Shown: one piece after another, positions 24,057 to 32,061 of the stretch
Position numbering within the stretch: position 1 is the first letter of the stretch
How the letters are laid out: each line of letters starts with the position of its first letter
Assembly: GCA_910575445.1 (NCBI GenBank)
Contig: CAJTFW010000018.1
Coordinates: 1 to 32,279, forward strand
Origin: Lachnospiraceae bacterium
GTDB taxonomy: Bacteria > Bacillota > Clostridia > Lachnospirales > Lachnospiraceae
Direction: 5' to 3'
DNA length: 32,279 nt
The notes under the pieces: generated by a model
What the model was told of the DNA's origin: nothing
Databases searched by the model: none
Seen by the model: the letters and a program-made list of their open reading frames with translations, nothing else
Translations under genes and position numbers: made by a program

Positions 24057-24758
24057 ATGAGTGAGAGAATGATAGAGTTAAAGGGGATTGTAAAGCGGTT
24101 TTATATTGGGATGCCCAATGAGCTTGAGATACTTCATGGGATTGACTTAGAAGTAAAACGCGGCGAATTTGTCTCGATTGTAGGTTCTTCTGGTTCTGGC
24201 AAGACGACAATGATGAATATTATCGGGATTTTAGACCGCCCGACAGAAGGAGAGTATCAGCTTGACGGGGTGGATGTGGCAAAGGCAAAGGATAAAGAGC
24301 TATCGTTCATTCGCAATCAGAAGATAGGGTTTGTCTTTCAGACCTATAACTTAATTGGTAGAACAAGCGCCCTGAAAAATGTAGAATTACCTATGTTGTA
24401 CGCTGGTATTGGAAGACGGGAGCGAAAGGAGCGGGCAAAGGAATTGCTTGAGATGGTAGGGATGGAGGAGCGTTTAAGTCACAATCCCGATGAATTGTCC
24501 GGCGGGCAAAAGCAGAGAGTGGCGATTGCCCGCGCGATGGCAAATGACCCCGCGATTATCTTGGCAGATGAGCCAACAGGAGCGCTTGACTCAAAGACAG
24601 GGCGGATGATTATGGATATTTTTCACAAGTTGAATCAGGAGCAGAAAAAGACGATTGTTTTAATTACTCATTCGCAGGAGTTAGCACAGGAGACAGGGCG
24701 GATTGTAACATTAAAAGACGGAGAGATTATCGGAGAAAGGAGAGGGGAGAGATGCTGA
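24057..24758 (+). CDS. ABC transporter ATPase, MacB/LolD type
   Basis: This 233-residue ATPase has Walker [10 protein letters not shown] (about 43-51), Q-loop FVFQTYNL, signature [15 protein letters not shown], Walker [13 protein letters not shown] and the His switch LITHS. These are hallmarks of the MacB/LolD/FtsE mechanotransmission group. It is placed between the adaptor and permease genes and overlaps the latter by seven bases. AGGAGGG precedes ATG 24057. It powers the efflux complex on the cytoplasmic side. Confidence 0.95.
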   Translation: MSERMIELKGIVKRFYIGMPNELEILHGIDLEVKRGEFVSIVGSSGSGKTTMMNIIGILDRPTEGEYQLDGVDVAKAKDKELSFIRNQKIGFVFQTYNLIGRTSALKNVELPMLYAGIGRRERKERAKELLEMVGMEERLSHNPDELSGGQKQRVAIARAMANDPAIILADEPTGALDSKTGRMIMDIFHKLNQEQKKTIVLITHSQELAQETGRIVTLKDGEIIGERRGERC

Positions 24759-26044
24759 TTTTGGAAAATATTCTGTTGGCTTTTCACAGTCTGCGCGCCA
24801 ATAAGATGCGCTCTCTTTTGACCATGCTAGGAATTATTATAGGGATTGCTTCCGTGATAGCAATTATGACACTTGGAGATTCACTGAGCAAATCTGTAAC
24901 AGACTCGATGTCTTCGATGGGAGCAAACAATGTGACCGTTGGTCTTCAGCAAAAGAGCACAACAACAGAGGTGACAGGAAGTGGAATGACCTTCTCTTTT
25001 GGCCCAAGGATGACAAAGATGCAGGAGAAGGACTATGTGACAGAGGAGATGCTTTCGGACTTAAAGACGCGCTATGCCCATTCGATTGAAGGATATTCTC
25101 TGTCAGAAAACATCGGAAGCGGGACAGCGCAGCATGGGGCGAAATATGCCTATGTCAATGCAGAAGGCGTCAATGATGCCAATCTAAAGAATCTTGACTT
25201 AACACTTCTTGCTGGCAGATTTTTAACGGAAAGAGACCAAAAAGAAGGACGAAAAGTGGTGTTAGTCTCCGACCTTCTTGTGAAAAATATGTTTGACGGA
25301 AATTCTATGGAAGCTTTAGAGCAGACTGTGGATATTCTTTTTAAAAATCGGTATTACACCTATACGATTGTAGGAGTCTATCAATATGAAGAATCCAGTA
25401 TGGGATTTTCTAGCACTTCCGAAGAAGATACAGAGACCATGATGTATCTTCCGCTAAAGACAGCTAAAGACCAGAATCACAATACCATGGGGTACAGTCA
25501 GTTTACCATATTGACTGCTTCGGGAGTTAGCGCGTCTGAGTTCTGTGATACCGTAGAGACATATATGAATCAAAAGTATTACAGTGATAACAACAGCTTT
25601 GAAATCAGTGCAATGAGTATGGAATCGATTGTGAAAAGTATGACAGAGATGCTCTCTACAGTCGCTCTGGTGATTGCAGCAATCGCAGGTATCTCTCTAT
25701 TGGTAGGTGGTATTGGAGTCATGAACATTATGTTGGTATCGATTACAGAGCGAACAAGAGAGATTGGAACAAGAAAGGCGCTTGGCGCGACCAATGGTTC
25801 GATTCGGCTGCAATTTATTATGGAAGCGATTGTACTGTGTCTGATAGGAGGGGCACTTGGTATTCTTCTAGGGATAGGGATTGCAGCAGTAGCGACAAAG
25901 ATGATGGGATATGCGGTGAGCCCATCGGTAAATGGGATTTTAATATCGGTTAGTTTTTCTGTTTTTATTGGTGTCTTTTTTGGCTATTATCCAGCGAATA
26001 AGGCAGCTAAACTGCATCCGATTGAGGCGCTTAGGTATGAATAA
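24752..26044 (+). CDS. ABC transporter permease, MacB type
   Basis: The 430-residue permease has the four-helix MacB topology: a first helix at about 21-42 (LLTMLGIIIGIASVIAIM), a large extracytoplasmic domain to about 300, then three helices at about 303-330, 355-378 and 392-412. The FtsX-type conserved segment ITERTREIGTRKALGAT and the C-terminal NKAAKLHPIEALRYE are present. It completes a three-gene efflux operon. A Gly- and Met-containing stretch in the external domain (VTGSGMTFSFGPRM) has no obvious family match. Confidence 0.93.
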   Translation: MLILENILLAFHSLRANKMRSLLTMLGIIIGIASVIAIMTLGDSLSKSVTDSMSSMGANNVTVGLQQKSTTTEVTGSGMTFSFGPRMTKMQEKDYVTEEMLSDLKTRYAHSIEGYSLSENIGSGTAQHGAKYAYVNAEGVNDANLKNLDLTLLAGRFLTERDQKEGRKVVLVSDLLVKNMFDGNSMEALEQTVDILFKNRYYTYTIVGVYQYEESSMGFSSTSEEDTETMMYLPLKTAKDQNHNTMGYSQFTILTASGVSASEFCDTVETYMNQKYYSDNNSFEISAMSMESIVKSMTEMLSTVALVIAAIAGISLLVGGIGVMNIMLVSITERTREIGTRKALGATNGSIRLQFIMEAIVLCLIGGALGILLGIGIAAVATKMMGYAVSPSVNGILISVSFSVFIGVFFGYYPANKAAKLHPIEALRYE

Positions 26045-26074
26045 GACCTAAGCCCTCAAAATTTGTCCATAGTA

Positions 26075-26102
26075 TTGACATAGGCCCATAAAATGCTATT
26101 CT
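26075..26102 (+). promoter_or_regulatory. Promoter of the response regulator/kinase operon
   Basis: A perfect TTGACA (26075-26080) and TATTCT (26097-26102) are 16 bp apart. A second candidate, the extended -10 TGGTAAGAT, lies 3' of it. Neither carries the BceR-like operator found at the two downstream promoters, which suggests constitutive expression of the regulator. Confidence 0.6.
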
Positions 26103-26186
26103 ATTCATAGTTTATCCACGGATTTTTATGGTAAGATGGGATGACTGAAAATAGCGAAATATAAACGGATTGAGGAATAGGGGACT

Positions 26187-26885
26187 ATGCAGATTCTTTT
26201 GGTAGAGGATGATAAACTGTTAAGAAAAAACATGAAAAGGCTTTTTTATCCAGAATATGAGGTATTAGAAGCAGAAGAATGTAACAAAGCAAAAGTGTTA
26301 TTTAAAGAAAAAAAGCCAGACCTTTGTATATTAGATGTAAATTTAAAAGATGGAAGTGGTTATGAATTATGCCATTATTTTCGAACTATCTCGGATGTTT
26401 TGGTTTTGTTTGTAACTGTTCGGGATGATGAAGAAAGCATTGTACAAGGATTAGAAGTCGGGGGCGATGATTATATTACAAAACCTTTTTCTTCTAGGGA
26501 ACTTTTGTCCAGAATAAAAGCATTGCTGCGCAGAAGCAGTATAAAAAATCAAGGAGAGAAACAGATTTTTTATACAGGCGATTATATCTTTGACAAATAC
26601 GGACAGATATATTATAAGGATAGGAAAGAGATAGAATTGTCAGCAACTGAGTTGCAGATTGTAAAGCTGCTTCTCTGTAATAGCGGATGTCTGATAACCA
26701 GAGAGTGTATGATAGATAAAATATGGGATGTGAAAGGAAATTTTGTAGAAGATAATACACTTACTGTAAATGTAAGTCGTCTTAGGAAAAAGCTTGGTAC
26801 TTTTGAAGGTATTCCATATATAAAAACAGTGAAAGGAATAGGCTATCGGTGGAATGTTCCTGTGATAGAGAAAAGCAATGAATAA
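26187..26885 (+). CDS. OmpR/PhoB-type response regulator
   Basis: The 232-residue product has a receiver domain (acidic Asp8/Asp9, phospho-acceptor Asp50 in LCILDVNLKDG, Thr77, Lys99) and a C-terminal winged helix with ELSATELQIVKLLL and NTLTVNVSRLRKKLG. It overlaps the kinase gene by eight bases. Two near-identical promoters downstream carry an inverted repeat of the BceR type (TnACA-N4-TGTAA), which makes this protein their probable activator. From here to 32033 the DNA is visibly more AT-rich than the preceding efflux operon. Confidence 0.93.
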   Translation: MQILLVEDDKLLRKNMKRLFYPEYEVLEAEECNKAKVLFKEKKPDLCILDVNLKDGSGYELCHYFRTISDVLVLFVTVRDDEESIVQGLEVGGDDYITKPFSSRELLSRIKALLRRSSIKNQGEKQIFYTGDYIFDKYGQIYYKDRKEIELSATELQIVKLLLCNSGCLITRECMIDKIWDVKGNFVEDNTLTVNVSRLRKKLGTFEGIPYIKTVKGIGYRWNVPVIEKSNE

Positions 26886-28005
26886 GATAAGAAAGTCAGG
26901 TTTTATCTTTTTGGCAGTTATATGTATCTTCTCCTTACTGCAATTATATCAGTTTCAAAAAATCTTTAGGACTAATTATCTATCTTTACTGGGCTCAGTT
27001 TCAGAACGTGATATGGATACAGCTATAGAGGCGTTTCAAAGTAATATAAATAGAGAAGACTCCAAAGAGCTGACAGAGAAAGGAGAAAAGGTTCTTCAAT
27101 GTTCCGGCTATGCTGTGACAGGAGAACTTTTTTTGCGGGAAAAAAATAGGATTTATTTTTTTTACGTGATGACAGGGGTTGTTATAGTATTTAGCATCTT
27201 ATCCTGTTTTTGGCTGACTTGTCAATTAAAGGATAGAGAAAAAAGTATAGAGAGTGAAAAAACTCTTCGGATGGAGGCAATTCTTCAGGCAGAGCAGCTA
27301 GAACGAAAGCTAGAAGATATGGAGTCTCATATGAATGAATTTATGGGAAATATCTATCATCAGTTAAAAACACCTGTTACAAATTTAAAACTCTGTATGG
27401 AATTTTATATGGAAGCAGAAGATGAAGAGAGTGCACGTCAAAACAGCCTTCAGCAGATTGAGCGTATGTCTGCATTACTTACCTTACTGTTAAAGGAAGG
27501 ACAGCTTCAGATGAACAAAGTCCGTTTTCATTATCAATCTTGTATGTTGGAAGAACTTTTACAGGATGTTGTAGTTTCTGCGTTACTTTTTGCAAAGGAA
27601 AAACATATTCAACTTGAACTAGAGAAGGATAATGAGGAATTACTAATAAGCTGTGATGAGATATGGCTTTCAGAAGCTTTTGAAGCAATCCTGCAAAACT
27701 GTATAGAGCATACTGAAAATACAAGTATTGTGCAGATAAAAGTTAAAAAAGTGGGAAGATATGGTGAAATTACAATTTATTCAGGGGGAGAAAAAATCTC
27801 CAAAGAAGCTCAAAAGAGAATATTTGAACGCTATTATACAGAAAAAAAGCAAGGGGAACATTTTGGGATTGGAATGCATATGGCAAAAACTGTAATAGAG
27901 CGCCATTTTGGAAGCATACAAGTTCGAACAGAAGAAAAATCTTCCGTAGTATTTTGTATTGTGTTGCCTCTCTTAAGCGGAGGGGAGGCGTATACTGTCA
28001 CATAA
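26878..28005 (+). CDS. Sensor histidine kinase
   Basis: This 375-residue kinase has helices at about 9-25 and 93-115 with a ~65-residue external segment between them, longer than the tiny loop of classic BceS kinases. The H box is NIYHQLKTPVTNLKLCME (His161) and the N box ILQNCIEHTE (Asn274). The G1 region reads IYSGGEKIS, where most kinases have Asp (or Asn) before x-Gly; the G2 box GEHFGIGMHMAKTV is normal. It probably phosphorylates the regulator encoded just before it. Its stop codon lies inside the operator of the next transcription unit. Confidence 0.9.
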   Translation: MNKIRKSGFIFLAVICIFSLLQLYQFQKIFRTNYLSLLGSVSERDMDTAIEAFQSNINREDSKELTEKGEKVLQCSGYAVTGELFLREKNRIYFFYVMTGVVIVFSILSCFWLTCQLKDREKSIESEKTLRMEAILQAEQLERKLEDMESHMNEFMGNIYHQLKTPVTNLKLCMEFYMEAEDEESARQNSLQQIERMSALLTLLLKEGQLQMNKVRFHYQSCMLEELLQDVVVSALLFAKEKHIQLELEKDNEELLISCDEIWLSEAFEAILQNCIEHTENTSIVQIKVKKVGRYGEITIYSGGEKISKEAQKRIFERYYTEKKQGEHFGIGMHMAKTVIERHFGSIQVRTEEKSSVVFCIVLPLLSGGEAYTVT

Positions 28006-28028
28006 TTGTAAGGTTGCTCTGCTAGGAT
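27996..28028 (+). promoter_or_regulatory. BceR-like operator and promoter of the ABC transporter genes
   Basis: TCACA-TAAT-TGTAA (27998-28011) is an inverted repeat of the BceR-type pattern TnACA-N4-TGTAA. Eleven bases later comes the -10 box TAGGAT (28023-28028), preceded by TGC, an extended -10. The block shares 28 of 33 positions with that at 31262-31294. Confidence 0.8.
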
Positions 28029-28056
28029 ATAAGCAAACTATCAAGGAGATAAAAAG

Positions 28057-28749
28057 ATGACAGATATAGTATTGAGTTGTAAAGATTTAGGCAAGATATA
28101 TGGAACGAAGCAAAATCAAGTACAAGCTGTAACTGGTGTTAATCTAAAACTGCAAAAGGGGAAATTTTATTGTATTATTGGAAAAAGTGGTTCTGGAAAG
28201 ACAACACTTTTGCATTTGTTAGCAGGAATGGAAAAGCCAGACAGCGGAACGGTATGGCTCAATGGAGTGGAACTGTCTCAACTTACAGAAGTGTCACTGG
28301 CGAGACTTCGCAGAAGGCATATGGGTTTTGTGTTTCAGGACTATCAGCTTCTTCCTGAACTGACTGTAGAGGAAAATATCTGTCTTCCTTTTTTGCTGGA
28401 TAAAAAAGAAATAGACTTCGACTGGTTAAAGATTTTGCTAGAAGCTCTTTCTCTTACAGAGTTACAAAACAGATATCCAACAGAGTTATCAGGTGGAGAG
28501 CAGCAACGGACAGCAGTTGCAAGAGCTATATCCCAAAGACCATCCATTCTTTTTGCAGATGAGCCAACAGGAAACTTAGATAAAAAGACAAGTGAGGAAC
28601 TTCTGGATTTTCTTTTAAAGCTTCACAGAAAATATGATTTGACCATTCTTCTTGTAACACATGACCTAGATATTGCCCGGTGTGGAGATGAGATTTTACT
28701 TCTGGAAGATGGATGCTTAAAAACAGTAATGAAGGCAGATGAGAAGTGA
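28057..28749 (+). CDS. ABC transporter ATPase (peptide-resistance type)
   Basis: This 230-residue ATPase has Walker A GKSGSGKTT, Q-loop FVFQDYQLL, signature ELSGGEQQRTAVARA, Walker B LFADEPTGNLD and the switch LVTHD. It falls in the MacB/BceA/LolD group. It is paired with the large FtsX-type permease that begins within its stop codon. With the adjacent two-component system and BceR-like operator, the natural reading is removal of antimicrobial peptides or of peptide-lipid complexes from the membrane; the substrate is not known. Confidence 0.93.
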   Translation: MTDIVLSCKDLGKIYGTKQNQVQAVTGVNLKLQKGKFYCIIGKSGSGKTTLLHLLAGMEKPDSGTVWLNGVELSQLTEVSLARLRRRHMGFVFQDYQLLPELTVEENICLPFLLDKKEIDFDWLKILLEALSLTELQNRYPTELSGGEQQRTAVARAISQRPSILFADEPTGNLDKKTSEELLDFLLKLHRKYDLTILLVTHDLDIARCGDEILLLEDGCLKTVMKADEK

Positions 28750-31256
28750 TGGGTATAATATGGAAACTTGCAACACAAGGAAGAAAAAGAAAGCTTCGTC
28801 CATTGTATATTTCTATAAGTCTGTGCAGCATGCTATTACTAACAGTGTTTTTGCTTATGGGCTGTCTAAAGAAAACAAATGATGCAGCCCGTTTTCAAGC
28901 GTATGGAAGATATCGTGGAGCGGCTTTTCGAGTGACAGATGATGTCAAAACTGCATTAATACAGCATAAGGCTTTGCTGGAATCAGGAGAAATGAAGATT
29001 TATGGTACTATTTTTAAAGAAGATTTAATAGCTGGATATATAGGAACCATGGATGAACATATGCTTTCTTTGGGAAATATTCATCTGAAAGAGGGAAAAC
29101 TTCCTGATAGTGCAGAGGAAATTGCTATGGAAAGTTCTCTGATGGCATATATGGGAATTCCTTTTCATATTGGCGAGCGTGTTGTCTTTGAGGTAGAAAG
29201 TATAGATTCAACAACTGGACAACTGGTGAAAAAAGAACACGAGTATTATCTTAGTGGAATTCTCCAATCCTATACAGAATACTGGGATACCGATGGCGCT
29301 TTGCTATGTGGCGCTATTATTTCTGATGATACAGCTAAAACGGAACAGATGTGTCATTTGTTTTTTGACAGTATTCATCAAAACGAAGAAGAAATGCAAG
29401 AATTAAAAGAACTTTTTTCTGTTAGAAGCGGTGTAAGACTTATGTATAATCGCTTGGCGTATCCAGAGGAAGGTGGATTGTCTTATTATTTGGAACATGG
29501 CTTTGCATTTGTACTGACATTTTTACTTACGGAATTTTTTATTCTTTTAACCTTAGCTGTGGTATTCCATAAGAAACAATATGAATTACAGGTAATGCGT
29601 CTTTTAGGGGCAGATAGGCATATGCTTGGAATAGTCTGGATGATGCAGGGAATACTTGTGTGGATACCTTCATTTTTGGCAGGATGCTTTGCTGCAATGC
29701 CCATATTCTGTATAATCTTATTTTTCTATCAGCGACTGGGATATGGAGAACTTCAGATATCCTATTCTCCTATGCTATTTTTAACAGCCGGAATATTTTC
29801 ATTTTTGTTTTTTCTGTTGGGGAATGCATATCCTCTTTTTCTGATGAAGAAAATTCCTGTAATTCCAAAAGGAAAAAGTTTGACCAGATATTACACTGTT
29901 CACAGACACAAAAGATTAAAAAGAAATCTAAATTGGAAGGCTTTTTTAAATTGTGAGAGAGCGCTTTATAGAAAGCAGGAAGTCTACGAAGGTATTTTTT
30001 GTTTTCTTTCTGTCCTGGTGATGTCGTGTGGATTTTTGCTTTCGTATGAAAAATATCGGGAATATCTTGTAACTGTATCTGCCAGTCAGTATGACTATAT
30101 TTGGGAGGCTTCTTATCCGGCTGGCCTTAATAAAGAGCAGATTGATAAAATTCATCAGTTAGATTCCATTGAAAAAGTGGATATTTTTACGATAGTGGAA
30201 GAAATAAATCAGGAAAAGCTTTGGTTTACATGGAATGGATGTGAACAAGATGCCTATAGAAAGCTAATGGCAGATAGTGATGAGGCAATACATAAGGCAG
30301 GAATGCCGGGAAGACTGGTAGTACTGCCAGATGAAAAAGAGTTATTTGATTACTATGCAAATAATGGACTGGGAAAAGCGAACTGGGAAAATTTTTTAGA
30401 TGGAAAAGAAGGGCTAGTATATCTTCCAGATTTAGTGGTGTCAAAGACAGGCACAATAACATATATGGGAAATTTTGGAGTAAATTCTTATCATGTTATG
30501 GGTGAACAGGCAAAAGCAGGACTGACAAATGGGGAAATGATACAAATTAAGATGGGAGTGACTACGGACATACTAAGATGTGGGAGTGTTTTAAAAAGTT
30601 TTGACCATTATTTTCAAGAAAGCAGAGATTTTTTAATGCCAGGAGATATATTGGTGTCCGGGGCATTTATGGAACGTTTTTTGGGAGAAAGGCCTAAGGT
30701 AAGCACATTGGTGATGGCATATGGAAACAATGAAATAACTTATGAGATTACAGATAAAAGGATGAGTGAGATAAATCAAGATTCACGTGTTATCTTCCAG
30801 ATGAAAAGAGAAGAAAAGGAGCAGGCTAGACAGAGATTTATAAATACATTATTTTTGACAAGTATTTTTATCTTGTTTTTATTTGCAGTTTCCATACTAT
30901 TATCTTTCCATCACTGGATAGAGAGAATGAAACATGACAGTCAGCGCATACAGATTTTTCAGTATCTAGGAATGGAAAAAAAACACATAAAAAAACTATA
31001 TTTGCTCCCATATCTAAAGCATATAACAGTCTTATGCTTGCTGGCGAATCTGTTGCTGTGGGGTGTTTTCTTGTACGAAAAAATTCAATTTGTTGCAAAT
31101 TATGAGGGATTTAAAAACCAGTTGCAATTTGCTTTTCGCAGCGGGACAGTAGAATTCCCATGGATATTATATATTGGATTTCAACTGGTGTATGTGATGT
31201 TACTTATGCTTGTTGCAAGATTTTCGTTTCAGAAGATGATAAGTAACAAAAACTGA
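28749..31256 (+). CDS. FtsX-like ABC permease with two large external domains
   Basis: The 835-residue permease has helices at about 18-40, 251-274, 298-328 and 341-366. A second half then has helices at about 414-432, 697-722, 750-775 and 802-825. External domains of about 210 and 265 residues follow helix 1 and helix 5. The FtsX motif HKKQYELQVMRLLGADR is present. This duplicated eight-helix layout is the ABC3/LolC-like type and not the ten-helix BceB type, despite the BceR-like control. ATG 28749 overlaps the ATPase stop (TGATG), so translation is coupled; GTG 28746 is an alternative. Confidence 0.88.
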   Translation: MGIIWKLATQGRKRKLRPLYISISLCSMLLLTVFLLMGCLKKTNDAARFQAYGRYRGAAFRVTDDVKTALIQHKALLESGEMKIYGTIFKEDLIAGYIGTMDEHMLSLGNIHLKEGKLPDSAEEIAMESSLMAYMGIPFHIGERVVFEVESIDSTTGQLVKKEHEYYLSGILQSYTEYWDTDGALLCGAIISDDTAKTEQMCHLFFDSIHQNEEEMQELKELFSVRSGVRLMYNRLAYPEEGGLSYYLEHGFAFVLTFLLTEFFILLTLAVVFHKKQYELQVMRLLGADRHMLGIVWMMQGILVWIPSFLAGCFAAMPIFCIILFFYQRLGYGELQISYSPMLFLTAGIFSFLFFLLGNAYPLFLMKKIPVIPKGKSLTRYYTVHRHKRLKRNLNWKAFLNCERALYRKQEVYEGIFCFLSVLVMSCGFLLSYEKYREYLVTVSASQYDYIWEASYPAGLNKEQIDKIHQLDSIEKVDIFTIVEEINQEKLWFTWNGCEQDAYRKLMADSDEAIHKAGMPGRLVVLPDEKELFDYYANNGLGKANWENFLDGKEGLVYLPDLVVSKTGTITYMGNFGVNSYHVMGEQAKAGLTNGEMIQIKMGVTTDILRCGSVLKSFDHYFQESRDFLMPGDILVSGAFMERFLGERPKVSTLVMAYGNNEITYEITDKRMSEINQDSRVIFQMKREEKEQARQRFINTLFLTSIFILFLFAVSILLSFHHWIERMKHDSQRIQIFQYLGMEKKHIKKLYLLPYLKHITVLCLLANLLLWGVFLYEKIQFVANYEGFKNQLQFAFRSGTVEFPWILYIGFQLVYVMLLMLVARFSFQKMISNKN

Positions 31257-31261
31257 TAAAT

Positions 31262-31294
31262 TGTCACATTATTGTAAGGTTCTTTTGCTATGAT
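31262..31294 (+). promoter_or_regulatory. BceR-like operator and promoter of the secreted-protein gene
   Basis: TCACA-TTAT-TGTAA (31264-31277) is followed after 11 bases by the extended -10 TGCTATGAT (-10 box 31289-31294). The spacing is the same as in the promoter at 27996-28028. It gives the last gene of the window its own regulated transcript. Confidence 0.8.
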
Positions 31295-31334
31295 AATTTT
31301 GCCAGGAAAAGTAGTGGGAAAAGGAGTAATGAAT

Positions 31335-32033
31335 ATGAAGAAAGTGATTGTATTATTTATGAGTGTTTTAATAATAGGATGGATAGCTTTCACAAGTAAT
31401 CAGGTACTTCTCAACAAAGGCCCCAATACACAGATATTGAACACAATAGAACAATCAGAATCCAGACAGGAGCTTACAGATTTGGAGAATGAAAGTCCAA
31501 ATGATAAAGAAACTTTTATATGGGTAACTGACCAGGAGATTGTGTTTACACAAGAGAAAGCAGAAAAAATCAAATCTCTTGCAAAGGAGGAATATGGATA
31601 TTATATACCAGATATTGTGTTTATATATATACCTCCAGAATCATTGATTGAAGAACTGAAAACAAAAATGGAAAAGGCAGAGCTATATAAAAAAACATTT
31701 CTGAATGACTATGGTCTAGAACATGTGGATTATATCAATGACTATGGTCCAGAACATGTGGATTATATCAGTGTACACTCAAAAGAGCTTTTTCAAAATC
31801 TGGAAGAAGAATTATTAATAGGAAGCACTTTTTTGATTGACGACCCAAACGATTTTGCGCATAGCAATTTTGGGGAATTTGTTCCATCACAGAGTGCAAG
31901 CACCTATTTGGGCGAATATCTTGGTGCTTCTAATACCAAGGGTTCCTGGCAAATAGAAATTCCCCAATTATTTTATTCAACTGATGAATTTGTTGATATT
32001 CTAAAAGCGTCTGTATCAGAGGATGAGGGTTGA
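31335..32033 (+). CDS. Secreted or membrane-anchored protein of unknown function
   Basis: I do not recognise this 232-residue protein. It has an N-terminal hydrophobic segment (residues 3-20, KVIVLFMSVLIIGWIAFT) without a lipobox, so it is a signal anchor or signal peptide, followed by a mostly acidic domain. Residues 124-134 and 135-145 are a tandem duplication (NDYG-L/P-EHVDYI), reflecting a 33-bp DNA repeat. ATG 31335 has AAAAGGAG eight bases upstream; the open frame extends to 31290 but that part overlaps the promoter. Shared promoter architecture with the ABC transporter suggests a role in the same stress response, for example binding or sequestering the inducing compound; this is inference. 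Confidence 0.75.
   Translation: MKKVIVLFMSVLIIGWIAFTSNQVLLNKGPNTQILNTIEQSESRQELTDLENESPNDKETFIWVTDQEIVFTQEKAEKIKSLAKEEYGYYIPDIVFIYIPPESLIEELKTKMEKAELYKKTFLNDYGLEHVDYINDYGPEHVDYISVHSKELFQNLEEELLIGSTFLIDDPNDFAHSNFGEFVPSQSASTYLGEYLGASNTKGSWQIEIPQLFYSTDEFVDILKASVSEDEG
31704..31769 (+). repeat. 33-bp in-frame tandem duplication
   Basis: Positions 31704-31736 and 31737-31769 are adjacent copies that differ at a single base (T to C, Leu to Pro). Each copy encodes 11 residues. It is a recent in-frame duplication that could vary in copy number. Confidence 0.95.
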
Positions 32034-32061
32034 AATGTAAATTGACGTTTATATTTTGTGA

